From: Gambelia wislizenii
Lineage: Eukaryota; Chordata; Lepidosauria; Squamata; Crotaphytidae
DNA: 64,000 nt
Assembly: GCA_030847615.1 (NCBI GenBank)
Contig: JAUMIR010000004.1
Location: 70,649,001-70,713,000, forward strand
Reading direction: 5' to 3'
Position numbers and translations under genes: made by a program. The notes below the pieces were generated by a model. It was given only the letters and a program-made list of their open reading frames with translations, did no database searches and was not told where the DNA came from. Positions 1 through 11,240 of this stretch are shown in pieces. How positions within the stretch are numbered: position 1 is the stretch's first letter; every line of letters begins with the position of its first letter.

Positions 1-1026
1 TATGCCAGGCACTGGATTTGCTTAAGAGAGAAAGTGCTCTTATACAGTCCTTTTATACAGTCCCTCAGGGTATTGGATCCCCCAAACATCCGGGCGCCTT
101 ACATCAGCCTTTTGCACACTGTGCTGTGCACACCACACTATATTGTGCACACCACACTTCAGCCTGATGCAATGCCCTGCAATCTCCTGACTATGTAGCT
201 GTGGCCTCCAGGTTTGAGACTGGGCTTGGCCTTGACTAGGCTGGCAGACTTGGCAGTTGTCTGGCCAAGGAGTTCAGACACTGACTCCTGACAAGTTGAA
301 AGTTCTTTAGACATCCATCCTGGTTTCTTTAGACACCTCCCATTTTTCCTCCTGATTGGTACTTTTTGAAGCTGTGCCTCCAATATCTCACTTTTAAGAA
401 ATTTCCATCATCATGAACTCCCTTTTCTTTTAGTATTCCTGATCATGGGATCACCCCCAGTAATTCCCTAAGTTTTCTGAAATCAGCTTTCTTAAAGTCT
501 AGAATGTGTGTCTGACTATGCTTAGCTTCCCCTTTCCCTTGTATAAAAACCTCCAGGAGAACATGATCCAATCCTTCTTCTTCCTCCTCTCACCCCAAGA
601 CAACAGACTGGTGTGATAAAACCCTAAGAAAGAGACCTGGAGAAGAGAGGGGGAGGCTTAGCAAGGTTAGCTCCAATTTCATATCCCTCCTCCAGCAAGC
701 ACCCCCTCTTTAATCCAACACCTCGTCCCTTTGGGCCAATCAGTCTGCACCCCTCACCCAATTGACAGCAGAGTAGTCCCTTCCAACAAAGCAAGTGGTA
801 TTTTGCAAACATACCAACATCCACATGGCATGATGGGAGATAAGAGGCAAGAAAGGAAAAGAGTAGACTGGTGGAGGAGAAGCAAAGGACAGGGGTAAAT
901 TAGTGCTTTCAAACTGATGGCACAACAGCATGATTGCAGATAGGATAGTGAGAGGTTTCACAGAAGGAAGTAAAGTGGAAGTACAGCTGGTTCATTTCAC
1001 CTTCTATTCTGCCTTACCGCATGACA
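1..1026. other. Unassigned sequence, no gene seen
   Basis: I see no supported exon, RNA gene or clear repeat here. Open frames on both strands are under 75 codons. A pyrimidine-rich patch lies near 575-600. The segment may hold old, diverged repeats that I cannot name. Confidence 0.5.
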
Positions 1027-1157
1027 TTGTAGTTCTTCAGTTCTGGTCCTGTGGGAGACAGTTGTAAAAGTTAGTCTTTTTTCTAACAGGAAAAATCCGT
1101 TAGGAAAAAGACTCTTTTACAACCATCTCCAACAGGACCAGAACTGAAGAACTACAA
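1027..1157. repeat. Foldback core of a palindromic MITE
   Basis: The sequence starting TTGTAGTTCTTCAGTTCTGG returns as its reverse complement ending at 1157, with the pivot near 1085-1095 in a run of A and T. The left flank (about 995-1026) has the same 'TTCTATTCTGCCTTACCGCATGA' type of arm seen in the palindromes at 1517-1812 and 35989-36356. I read it as a diverged or internally deleted member of that family, without its outer terminal repeats. Confidence 0.7.
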
Positions 1158-1516
1158 TCTTCATCTAACCCAGTACTGCTAACTCTAACTGACAGCAGCT
1201 CTTCAGGATTTCAGGCAGGATTGCTTCCTAACTCTGCTTAGAGCTCCCTGACTTTCCCTCATGGTCTCCTATATTCCAGTACTAACCAGGCCCAATTCTT
1301 CTTTTCTTCTAAAACATGAGATCAGATATGTTTAGGGTGGGATAAGGGTAAAACCATTGAAAGGATTATGGGAGTTGCATTTCAGTCCAATGATATCTAG
1401 AGGGCCACATATTCCCCCATCCCTCATTTAGGCTGTCCTGAGGCAGATCCCACTGATGTAAGTTGATTTATATTCTTCAAACAATTTTCTGAAGAAACAG
1501 TTACAACAAGCTCTTA

Positions 1517-1812
1517 GGGGCTTACTGCACTCTAAAGTAAAACGGCAGTGCAGCAGGAAGGTTCCATCTTCTATGCTGCCTTACTGCATGATTTCATCAT
1601 TCTTCTGGTGTTCTGCCAGAAGGTCATGTGGGAAAATGAGGTAAAACCATGTCTTTTTGCTAATGGGTTTTTTTGTTACCAAAAAGATGCAGTTTTACCT
1701 CAATCTCCCATGGTACTGGAACAGAAGAATGATGATGTCGTGCAGTAAGGCAGCACAGAAGACGCAACCTTCCTGCTGCACTGCAGCTTTACTTTGGCAT
1801 GCAGTAACCCCC
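1517..1812. mobile_element. Palindromic MITE, PIF/Harbinger-like
   Basis: This is a near-complete inverted repeat of about 296 bp. The left end reads GGGGCTTACTGCACTC and the right end is its imperfect reverse complement, closing in GCAGTAACCCCC. TTA lies immediately outside both ends (1514-1516 and 1813-1815). A 3-bp TWA-type duplication and G-rich ends fit PIF/Harbinger transposons. It encodes no transposase and would have to be mobilised in trans. The 66-codon open frame inside is a by-product of the palindrome. The superfamily assignment rests only on ends and target site. Confidence 0.7.
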
Positions 1813-2149
1813 TTAGATAAGTAGGCAGTTGCTAGACACACACTCTGATTGTTTAGTATTCCTTCTCAAAATGCAAATGAAACCCACCTGAAGATTATTG
1901 TGTTTTGCCTCTCAAGCAAGGACAAGAAAAATGCTGGCTCTTCCGTCTCTTAGAGGTATACATTAAAATAGAGAAAAGAAGTAATATTTTGAAAAGATGA
2001 TGGAGTAGTCACCATGCTCCACCATTTCTGGTAAAGAGAGATAAATCTAGATGACCTAGGAATACTAAGTCCCAGATATAGAGGAGAAGTTGGGACCATG
2101 AGGGTCAGTCACTCAGTCCTCTCTAACAAAAGCCATGGTACAAACTGAG

Positions 2150-2390
2150 ACAACAATTATTATTTATTCGTTACATTTATATCCCCCTTCTCCAATGAGC
2201 TCAAGGTGGACTTTTCTCATCCTTGTTTTATCCTCACACCAGTCCTCTGAGGTAGGTTAGTCTGAAAGAAAGTGCCTGTTTTAAGGCCATGCCATGAGTT
2301 TCATGGCTGAGTGGAAACTGGGGTTCGGGATCATCCAATCCTGACCCCAGTTCAACATGCTAACTTGAATGTGGGAAAAGTGTGGCCTTA
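2150..2390 (-). mobile_element. tRNA-derived SINE with LINE-type tail, degraded
   Basis: Read on the minus strand it has an eroded SINE body, the phrase 'CCTACCTCAGAGGACTGGTGTGAGG', then a tail ending in a GATATAAATG-type motif and an A+T-rich simple repeat (TTATTATTTATT at 2158-2170 on the plus strand). This is the usual layout of squamate SINEs with a CR1/L2-like 3' end. The tRNA-like head is too diverged to show both promoter boxes. Confidence 0.6.
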
Positions 2391-3679
2391 GGGCTGTATG
2401 TGGCCCCCAGACTTTTTGTGGCCCTGACCATCTGACTGCCATTTTTTTCTGGCAGAAAAAAAAAAGAGTGAATTGCCTCTTTTAGAGGTCTCTAGTTACC
2501 TTTAAAATATGTCACAGGGCTGCTACCTTACTTAACATTAAAAATACTTATTTTTCAAAACCAGAAGTGGACTTCAGGTAGCTTTGGGGTTTTTGGTTTT
2601 TGTTTTGCATTTTGGGGAGTCTGTGCAGCTGGGTCACTGAGCTGCAAATTGGCTGCTGAACCTACCAAAGCTGCCCACCTTCTCCTCTCTAAATACTGTT
2701 CCATACTGTAACAAAGCATTATCCATTGTGCTTTAAATGGTTTCATGGGTCAGTCAAAAGCTACTCCGCATTGATAGTATTCACCACTTTGTCTTGGCAT
2801 AACAAATATATATATTAGCAAGAACAAGTATGCATGAAACTGAAATACATGCCTGAGCTGTTGAATTTTTTCCTGCTTTTTAGTTACTTAATGTACAGGA
2901 ATCCAGCCAAGGATGAGAAAAATGTGGCAACTCTAAATGTGGTTCTTCTGAAAATGTGCTGAACTCAGTTGCTGCATTTGTCTTGATCAGGTTTTCAGTA
3001 TGTTGGTTAATTCCAGTGGCAAGTCCATAGTATCTTGAAAATCTTATCAGTGCACAAAGGGAGAGAGAGCAAAGGGAGGAGAGAGGGAGGTTTGCTTAAG
3101 TTGCATGTTTTCTGTAGTTCAGTTCCAAGTTGGCTTAATCAGCAGGTGGCTTATGCAGCTACTACATCTACACACACGCACACGCACATGCACACGCAAG
3201 CCTCTGCGAACAGTACTAACAAAGATCTAAGGGGGATCAGTAGCTCTCACAAAGCAAACCTATATTGCTTTCTAGGATCAAGTCCAAGCTTCTGGTAGAA
3301 GATCTATAAACGTACCTAGGAATCTGCTTATACCACTGTTCTACCATGACTTTTAAGACTGACTAGGAATGTTCTCTTAAGCACTCATGTGCCAAACTAA
3401 GTGTGAAAGAAGATTGAAAAAACATCCTCGCTTATTACTCATTTTTAGAATTCTTTCCACTGAGATATTAAAAAGCATACAGTAATACATTTGGTGTTAA
3501 GATGTCCACAAATAGGCTGGGAGAGAGTAGAATAATTCACTTACAGTTACCCATGCTGCATTGTTGCAAAATAAATGCATGGCAGAACAAGAGCAATAGA
3601 CTTAACAAAAGCTGTGTTTGACTTGGGGATTGTCTAAATGATGAAAATACTTTTCACAGAATGTGAGGAGAATACAATC
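2391..3679. other. Unassigned sequence
   Basis: No gene was recognised. A mixed CA/CG-rich dinucleotide tract lies at about 3168-3198. A short A-rich run is at 2455-2467. The phrase near 2370-2440 ('TGTGGCCCCCAGAC') resembles the end of the common squamate 'fillet' MITEs but is too short to call. Confidence 0.4.
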
Positions 3680-4175
3680 TGTCTAAATGGCACCCCACAT
3701 CATTTTGATGTATTGGGAAGGAGGGGGGCAGATCCACCATATACTGTGTGGGAAAAGCTTTTGTGGCTTTTCCCAAAGTTTTTTGAAACAGCGGGGGGAA
3801 TGCGCATTCCTGGTCGTTGGGACAAGCGATTTGATTTGATTTGATTTCCCTATACGAGTGGAAGTTGAAAGTTGATTGGTCAGACATGTTGGGGGGGGGG
3901 TGGAGCTTGCTAACAAGGCAAGTGCCCAGACCCACCATGTTGGATATTCACCTCCTTCTTCCTCCTTTTGGATTTAGTGAGTGAGAGCTAAGGCAATAAA
4001 ATGGCTTATTTTTTTTGGTTTGCTTTTTTGTTAGCAACAAAAGATTGCTCTTTTGCACCTTGGATTTTTTTTTTTTTAAAAAAAATACTGTCTGTCAGCA
4101 GCAAATTGAGGTAAGTAAAAATGCGAGTAATTCACTCATGGCCACCATCTTGATTTGCAGGCATGCCTGTTTGCA
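3680..4175. repeat. Unnamed interspersed repeat 'Y', copy 1
   Basis: This copy aligns by eye with 34990-35480 and 45780-46205. Shared anchors, in order, are a 'CTAAATGG...CCACATCATTTTG' block, a G-run, a 'CCACCATGTTGGATATTCACC' block, a 'GCTAAGGCAATAAAA' block, and a 'GTAATTCACTCATGGCCACC' block near the 3' end. No coding capacity is evident. Class is unknown; a nonautonomous DNA element is my guess. Confidence 0.6.
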
Positions 4176-5601
4176 CAGCAAATGCGGATAGCTTCGCATG
4201 CCTGCAATCTACCAAAAAAACTCATTACAAATAGCAACTGCTGTGAATTGCCATTACTGAAGATCAATCCACAATTTTTGGCCTCATATAGAGAAGCCCT
4301 TGGCCATCTCAAGCATCATGCAGTGGCTAGACTGGCCTATATTTATACTGCCATGCACATGTTCTCAGCTACATTTGTTCACTGTACCTGTCAGAAAAGA
4401 TAATAATATAGACTGTACCTACATGACATAAGAAACTCTCTTCTGCCAGGTCAGTTTGCTTGTCCATCCAGCTCTGTACCATCTGCTCTGACCAGGCAGT
4501 GGCTCTCCATAGTTTCAGACTAAGACCTTTCATATCACCTTTCAATGGATGTTACCAGGGACCAAACCTGGAAGCTTGTGCATGCAAAGCTCTTGCTCTA
4601 GCTTTGACTTACGGGTGGGGGAGAGCACAACATGAGCTTATTCACCCACCATATGAATTCTGCCACTATGACATTTTCCTTTGATCTCCAAATGTCTAGC
4701 ATTGTGGTAACTTAAAACTTCAGTTGAGCATTTAGAAATAAAGCTGAGTCATCCAAAGAAAAGGTGAAGGCACAGTTATCACAGCAAATATAAGAGTTCT
4801 AGGAGTAAATTATTTTCAGTGACTCACTTTCTCCAATGCTACAAATTTGGGAGATGAGAGAAAATTTCATTTGGGGAGGACAAAAGTCTTCCTGGGGGGG
4901 GGGTAATGCCCTCATCCCCTCCCCTGCCAATAGCTACATCCCTGGTTGATCTTTCCCAAAGGCTCAAAATTTAAGAATGAACTCTTCCTTCATGACTGCA
5001 CAATAGGAGAAGTTTCAGGCCTTAGAAGCAGCATGTGTATATCTACATCATGGTGGGTAATTATGACATGCCTGGAGCCTATTCCACTGTCCATTCTCTT
5101 CCTGGTCTTTCACAGGCTGCACCTACCCTTTTGTTTTGAAATCAGAAGTGACCAGAACATTGCCTCCTGTTCTTTGGAGGTAAAAGGGCTGTTTAGGCCT
5201 AAATAAGAGGTCACGCAAAATAGTCTTAATAGGGAGTCATGACTTATGGAGACTTCTAGAGTTATAATTGTTTATTGGTGGGCAAAACAAATGTTGGTAA
5301 AGTGGGGCAGCTCAGGAGCTAGGAGGTCACACTATGGAGGCTGGTAGGTTCCATGCAACTCAGAGGCTACACAGTTCCCACCCGGATCCTCCTAAAACAT
5401 AGAAACTAGCGTGAGCTACTATGTCATTCATTATGCAAAGGAGGTAGCAGACCCTCTCTAGGAAATACGTCTGTGCCATTTGCATAACTATATTCCAGGC
5501 CACAGCTTTTCCCGTGATATTTAACCCTGGGCTACTGCCACCAATTTTACTCCCTCTCCTAAACCGTTCCTCAGATTTACTATCTTGGGGTATTAAAGTC
5601 C
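4176..5601. other. Unassigned sequence
   Basis: No exon or RNA gene is supported; frames are under 100 codons. A G-run sits at 4895-4904. The 5200-5600 part may be an older repeat, because it continues directly into the MITE at 5602, but I found no second copy in the window. Confidence 0.4.
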
Positions 5602-5731
5602 TAATGTCCAACTTTCTTGATTGGCAGGGGCGGTCCTGATTAGTTCTCTGTCCTCTCACTTTTTTCAGATGCTTTTAAAATGTCCCAGTTTCTCTTTCTT
5701 CTTCCCACTTTGTCCTCCATTTATTTAAATA
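5602..5731 (+). mobile_element. MITE family 'A', 5' part (interrupted)
   Basis: This matches the start of the family seen whole (minus strand) at 58493-58863. Common phrases are 'TCCAACT', 'GGCAGGG' and 'TGCTTTTAAAATGTCCCAG'. The element is cut by the MITE at 5732-5984 and resumes at 5985. Confidence 0.7.
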
Positions 5732-5984
5732 CAGTAGGACCCCTGTATCCACTGATTCATTATCCACTAATTCAATTATCCATGGGACACAAAACAGCAC
5801 ACCTACCATAGAGTCTTCCTACAAAATGTGTCCTGTCTAGCCATTTTCTAGGTCCTCCAAGGCAACTCTGTGGTATTTTAAACTGGGAGTCCCATTATTA
5901 TCAATGAGGTTGGCTATTATCCACAGTTTTCAGTATACACGCCCCCCCCGGAACTAGCCCCCAGCAGATACGAGGGTCCTACTG
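5732..5984. mobile_element. Pogo/Tigger-like MITE inserted into MITE 'A'
   Basis: The left end CAGTAGGACCCCTGTATCC and the right end (reverse complement CAGTAGGACCCTCGTATC) form terminal inverted repeats. TA precedes the left end; the right flank is CA, one base off a TA duplication. The interior is the usual noncoding 'ccatggg ... cagcagatacgaggg' type. It belongs with copies at 18777, 29986, 33835 and 55306. No transposase is present. Confidence 0.75.
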
Positions 5985-6221
5985 CACTGTAGCTGTAACT
6001 TAAGTACTTGAGAAGTAGTCTACATTCAGCTAAGCCAGAGGTGAAGAGAGGAGGGGGAGCAATCTTGCTCTTCCCAGCAGGCTTAGGCAAAAGCAAAGTG
6101 CTGCAGCCTCTCCTGGCTTGTGTGTCCTTTCTCATTAATAACTTTTGCCATCTTGACCACATTCTGATGTTGCATGGCCACATGTGCCCTGGTTTCCATC
6201 AGTGAAATGTTGGATGGTATG
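5985..6221 (+). mobile_element. MITE family 'A', 3' part
   Basis: This continues the element from 5731. The 3' end reads 'CATCAGTGAAATGTTGGATG' and then GTATG, complementary to the family's 5' end CATACCCTCYAAC, which makes it a terminal-inverted-repeat element. The same segment occurs at 49984-50100 and, inverted, at 58493-58680. Confidence 0.7.
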
Positions 6222-6259
6222 TAAAGTGGCTCTAGATAGGAGGCACTAATATTCTACCC

Positions 6260-6466
6260 AATTGTAACACTCTGATTCCACTTTATCTACCATGTCTGCA
6301 TCTTATGGAATCCCAGGATTTGCAGTTTAGGGAGGTCTATTTAGAATTCTTAGCCAGAGAGTTCTAGTGCCTCACCAAGCTACAAAGCCCAGGATTCCAC
6401 AGGGTGTTGCTTTTGAAGTTAAAGTAGAATCATGGTGCTATAATTGTATAGTGTGAAAGGGCTCAT
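6260..6466. mobile_element. Palindromic MITE ('AATCCCAGGATT' family)
   Basis: The arms carry 'GGAATCCCAGGATTTGCAG' and, inverted, 'CAAAGCCCAGGATTCC'. The outer parts carry 'CCACTTTA' and 'TTAAAGT', and the end reads 'ATAGTGTGAAAGGGC'. Related copies lie at 20120-20352, 37893-38092 and 47925-48132. This is a very common, probably hAT-type, nonautonomous element of squamates. Confidence 0.75.
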
Positions 6467-6779
6467 GGAGAAGTGTGTGTTTCTAAAAAAACTTTCTTGG
6501 TGTACAGTGAAGACTTTCACCTTCCCCTGAACGAATAGCTTAGGCAGAAGTAAAATTACCACAAAGAAACTGGGTATTTAATAAAATCTTCTGTTTAACA
6601 AGAAACATGAATGCTGGCTGGCTATTGCTGTCAATTTTATTGTTTGTATCAACTTCCAGTGCTCCTACTCCCTGCTTGCCTTCTTCTCTCAGGCGTTCCA
6701 ACTCCAGCTCCCACCTCAACCAAACCAAACATCAAACTGGCAGTTAAACCACCCAAATGTCTTATTTTATTTCCACCTT

Positions 6780-7004
6780 GTTGTTGTGTTTCTGCAACTT
6801 ATATCTGACTTACGGCAATCCTATGGTGACCCTATCAGAGGCTTGTCTTGACAAGATTTGTTCCAAGGCGGGTTGCCCTTGCCTTCCTCTGAGGCAGAGA
6901 GGTGTGACTTGCCCAGGGTCACCCAGTGGGTTTCCATGGCTGAGGAGGGATTTGAACCCTGGTCTCCAGAATCATATCTAAACCACTACACCATGCTAGC
7001 TCTC
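6780..7004 (-). mobile_element. Sauria-type tRNA-derived SINE, full length
   Basis: On the minus strand the head reads 'GCATGGTGTAGTGGTTTAG' (A-box region), then 'GGGTTCAAATCCC' (B box). The body has 'GTGACCCTGGGCAAGTCAC' and 'CCTCAGAGGAAGGCAAGG'. The tail ends in AAACACAACAACAA. A 12-bp target-site duplication, TATTTCCACCTT, flanks it at 6768-6779 and 7005-7016. Known role: a pol III transcribed SINE mobilised by BovB machinery. It is old enough to have base changes, but the boundaries are clean. Confidence 0.92.
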
Positions 7005-7084
7005 TATTTCCACCTTAGCCTTCCATCTTCTTCTTTTTAAAACTTTCTAAAGGCTATGACTGGTTGATTACACAGGTTGGACAG

Positions 7085-7225
7085 GCCCTCTAAATCTGCT
7101 GCCCATCACCCTTCAGATGTTTTGGATTATAATCCCCTTCACCCCAAATCAACATAATTGCTGGTAATAGGAGATGCTAGGAATTGTACCTGAAAACATC
7201 TGGAGGGCACTAGCTCAGAACCGCT
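7085..7225. mobile_element. Palindromic hAT-like MITE ('catctggaggg' family)
   Basis: The arms contain 'CCCTTCAGATGTTTTGGATT' and the inverted 'AAACATCTGGAGGGCA', separated by a diverged 'CAACATAATTGCTGGTAATAGGAGATG' core. This family is very frequent in squamate and turtle DNA. Other copies are at 19797, 27925, 28845, 34200, 42725 and 61600. Confidence 0.7.
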
Positions 7226-8640
7226 GGCATTACTCTATTTCCACTTATAATTAAGGCATTATCTGGAAGAAGAATCTTTGTTCACACAGCTGCATTCCTG
7301 CTTTTGATGCCAGGCTGTCATTTGGGAGAGGATTGTATCCTTTCAGAGGTATCCTCATGCCTGAGAGGACAGTGAGAATGGCTTATTTTTCACAATGATT
7401 TTTGGAAGTGCATTACATACCCCAAACAGCAACACAGCTCTGGCATGTGCTTATCTCATGGGCCCTTTGCTGGGATAGAAGGTGATATGTGGTGCCCTTT
7501 GCTCAGGGTTGCAGGTGATATATGGAGGTGAGTTGGTGAGGAAGGGAAGAGAACACAAGGTAGTGAATGTTTTGAAATATCACCAAGGCTGAGAGAATCA
7601 TCATTCCTGAGGTGCCTGAAGCTCTGATGTGATGCTATAAGCATGCTGGATGGATGAGCAGACATTCTGCAGTCATTAAGTGCTTATTAGTCCCATTCAA
7701 AATGGCAAGTTTGTTGCCTGACTGCTTTTGCAAAAATCTCAACTGTGTCTCCACATAAGGTGCTTCCTGCCTCCCACACCTTCTGCTACTTTTTGAAATC
7801 CATCCAGAGTTTTTGTTTATCTCTGAACCTGTTCCAGGGAGGGAGAAATGCAATCAGTGGAGAGCGATGGGCAAAGAAAGGAGGGGGGAGCCCTCGCTGC
7901 TTGCTTCCCTTTGGCTGCTCATTTCAGACTTCTTTCAAGCAGAAATTACTCACATTAATCAAGGGAGAGAATGTGTTTGGGGGCCTGTGAATCTGGTGCC
8001 ATAGAATCAAATTCCATCAGTGGCAGCAGGAGGACAGGGGGGACTCTGTCTTTGTCGCACGTGTCCTAATAGAGCCATCGCCAGAGGAAATTGGATGTGA
8101 GAATTCTCCCAAATAAATCTGCCCTTAAGAAATGCCAGATCTACATGAGAAATGAATATTTGTGACAGAGACCAGTGCAGATGTCCAGTATGTCAAATCA
8201 ATATGGATCACACCCACAATAAAGCATCTGCTAAAAGGAGAAGGGATGCTGTGGGATGGAAAAGCCTTATAATGGGATGGTAGCAGAGTGGAAGAAGATC
8301 AGGCATAACAGTTTGCCTGAACACAATAGAGAGAGTAAGGATTTGAGGATTTTGTTCCTGGATAAAGTGAAAGAGTTTCAGAATAAGAATACCTGTGAGG
8401 AGACAAACTGGCTTGGTTACATATTGCTTGCTACTTACTTGTTTTGTGATCATCATTAAGAATGAGTGCTTAAATGCTTTTGGAGGTGGATGCGGGGCTC
8501 CCCCACCCACTAAGTCAGGCTTTTGTCCACCTGGTTCAAATCTTCATGCAACAATGGCCATGTGCACATCATCAATTCACAATGCAGTTGAGCAATTGTC
8601 GTGTTCAATGCAGACTGAGTATTGTGTGAGTGTTTGGATA
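7226..8640. other. Unassigned sequence
   Basis: No supported gene. The interval contains only short frames and no readable repeat boundaries. The stretch 7980-8260 has a few near-palindromic phrases but nothing I can name. Confidence 0.4.
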
Positions 8641-8659
8641 TTTTTCGACTACTGGATCC

Positions 8660-8735
8660 CTCAACCCCAACCATTGGCCATGCTGGCTAGGGTTGATGTC
8701 ACTTGTAGTTCAGCTACATCTAAAGAGCTTCCAAG
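8660..8735. mobile_element. Fragment of 'catctggaggg' MITE family
   Basis: The phrase 'CCATTGGCCATGCTGGCTAG' followed by 'GTTGATGTCACTTGTAGTTC' is the core of this common palindromic MITE. Both ends are eroded. Confidence 0.5.
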
Positions 8736-8999
8736 CTCTTTTTTGGTTTTAAAATGCCCGTGTTCACAGGCCAGCCTTTAGAATGCCCATAAGAAAATGG
8801 TTCCCTTTTAGTTGGAGCAGAGAACATTCCAGCTGAAATGGATCCATTGGCTTCTGGACATTCTATAGAGTAGTCTAGTCTAGGATTTTCCATTCCCCTT
8901 TTCCAGTATTTGAAATTTACTAACATGTACACATGGTCTTTTGCAAAGACAAAATGTAGGCAAAGTGCAAAGTGCTAGAGAAAATGTACTTATTGTTTT

Positions 9000-9140
9000 C
9001 CCTGCTTGATCTTAACAATTGGGAGCTCAGGCCATGACCATCTCATCCTCACAATAATCTTGCACTGCAAATTAGGCTGAGATTGGCCCAAAGCTACCTA
9101 GTGGGTTTGATGATGGCGCTAAGATCTGAACCTAGCTCCA
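9000..9140 (-). mobile_element. Degraded tRNA-derived SINE fragment
   Basis: The plus strand carries 'TCTCATCCTCACAATAATC', 'TTAGGCTGAGATTGGCCCAA' and 'GATCTGAACCTAG', the reverse of a SINE body and B-box region. The LINE-type tail and the A box are missing or unreadable. Confidence 0.55.
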
Positions 9141-10439
9141 GGTTCATGGACCCCATAATGTGGGTGGGAGGGGGCTTGGCCCCACCCAAAAATAGGCAAA
9201 GGGACTGAGCCCTCTTGAAATGATCTGGCAAAATGAGACCACCAAGAGTCCTATGTAGTATAGCTTTCTCTGGAATCATCAATCAGAAGTGTACTGAATG
9301 ATCAAGCACTAAGAAATACTAAGAAAGTTGTTGCTGTTGAGCCCTCACAGGAATAATAAAGTTTGCCAGCAATCTATCTTATGCACACATACTTGGGAAT
9401 AAGCTACACTGAACATAAGGACGACACCTTAAAATACACATTGTAAGAGTCTTTATACTTAAGGATGTGTAGTTATCCAGTTTCCTCCTGCAAGTAAGGA
9501 TTTTTTTTAAATGACCTACTTGCCCACATTGAGCCCTCTCACCTTAAAAATCATTCCGGGAGCTATGTCCAAATTGAAGACTCTGTCCATAGCCCTACAC
9601 TGGTTCTCCAGACCTGACAATGATCATTCATACATATGTTAATTGTGCATTTGTGTGAGGCAGAAAAACCATTGATTATCAAAGCAGGTGGCTGATATGG
9701 AACATGGAGAGACACTCTGCTTACCTTAAAATTACCTAGAGATGAGTCAGAGAAGACAGGAGGGCAACCCTGGTGCAAGTACACAGTTTCTGACTGCCTA
9801 GCTATTCCCCCTTCTGGGTATGGTCCACTGATGCCAACCAGTGATTGTGGGCCTTCCTCTTGCTTCCATCACCACTTCTTCATGATTGTTGGCAGGATGT
9901 TTTTTTTTTATTCCTCCTTGATTTTTCTCCATAGGATAGGGATAGTTCCTACCTCCTGTTTGCTTTCTCATGTCTCCCTCAGTTACAGGAATTGACCTTC
10001 CTCCACTGCAGCTCATGTTCCTAAGTTGGTGTCCAAGTTCAAGGTGTCTGCTTCAGTACCTTTAAAGGGGAGAAAAGCATAAACTGGTTGCCTATCTGGA
10101 AATTCTGTTCAGCAGAGGGTGAAGTTAATCCACCTGCTGGTTGGTCCCTATGATTCAGTATTTTCCAAACAGGTATCTTCTAGACCACTAACCCACACCA
10201 TTCTCAGCTGTGCTGAGTGGAGGTGGGGTGATGGGGTTTTAGTTCAATGTATCTGGAAGCTGTCAGGTTGGGGGTGTCTGGTGCCTTGAATGCATGCATT
10301 ACTTTAGCATTCATTAACTTGTCCCAAAGAGCTTTCTGTCCTGAGTCAAACTGACACACAGAGGCAATTTCATTCTTCTACAGTAATAAAGGAGAATATC
10401 AGAGTGTTTCTCTGTGTCAGCTATAACTCATTGGAACAT
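9141..10439. other. Unassigned sequence
   Basis: No gene is supported. The part at 9375-9420 ('ATGCACACATACTTGGGAATAAGC') resembles the small palindromic repeat called at 32650 and 56536 but is one-armed. A T-run is at 9900-9909. Confidence 0.4.
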
Positions 10440-10760
10440 CATGATAGGCACCTCAACATCTGACTGATTGTTTTTGGATGTTATCAAAGCTGCAGTGCCT
10501 AGTTTGAAGTCAAAAAGGGCCATAATTCAATAGGTAATGATGGCATACCTCAAAATATGACAGACTGTTTTTTGTTGCCATCCAAGCTGCGGTGCCCAGT
10601 TTCAAAGTAAAAATGCTGAAATCCTAAAGCAGGGGGTCCCCAAAAGAAAAATGGGTGTCTTCCATGACTCATCAAGAAATCACAGTAGATGCTTTTAAAC
10701 CAGTCTTTTAAGTTGACATTCAAGTTGTAGTGCCTGGAGGAGAGAAGTTTCCTTGAAGCA
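10440..10760. repeat. Degenerate tandem units, about 100-170 bp apart
   Basis: Three diverged copies of a unit are visible. They share 'GACTGNTTTTNNTTG', a 'CAAAGCTGCAGTGCCTAG' type block and 'AGTCAAAAA'. They lie near 10461-10520, 10560-10610 and 10700-10740. The unit has no coding frame. It leads into the next repeat block. Confidence 0.5.
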
Positions 10761-10819
10761 AAAAAGAAGGCCTACCATAATTAATTGGGAAATACCTTTT
10801 TTAAAGGAGTAGAAGACAG

Positions 10820-11240
10820 GAGGTACTGCTAAGAGTCTCAAAGCAGGAAAAGGGTGGGAAAACAGGAAAGGATGATACACCGCTGGTGATTCCTAAGATT
10901 TAAAAATTGTGGGAGAATGGCAAACAGCTCTCTGAAATACTGCTGCTAAGATTCCTGAAGGAAAAAGGATGTAGGAGGGAAACAGGGGCACCATAGAACC
11001 CCTGCCTCCGGAATCCCTAGTAAAGATCTTGGTAGTGTTGGATACAGTTCAGCTGGAACACAAGATTCTTGAGGCAGGAAAAAGGGTGGGAAAACAGGAG
11101 AGGGCTAAGGCACTTCTGCTAACATTCCTGAGGTTAAAAAGTTCAGAAAAATGGGAGAGGGCTATCTGAGGTACTGCTGCTAAGTTTCCTGAAATTAAAA
11201 AGAGAGGGGAGCAAGAAAATAGGAAGTCCTATGAGCCCCT
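10820..11240. repeat. Diverged direct repeat, offset about 230 bp
   Basis: The block starting 'GCAGGAAAAGGGTGGGAAAA' at 10843 recurs at 11073. Both are followed by 'CTGCT...ATTCCT' blocks and then 'TACTGCTGCTAAG' with 'TTCCTGAA'. The repeated 'TGCTGCTAAG.TTCCTGA' phrase suggests an older, shorter unit inside. It is noncoding. Confidence 0.6.
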
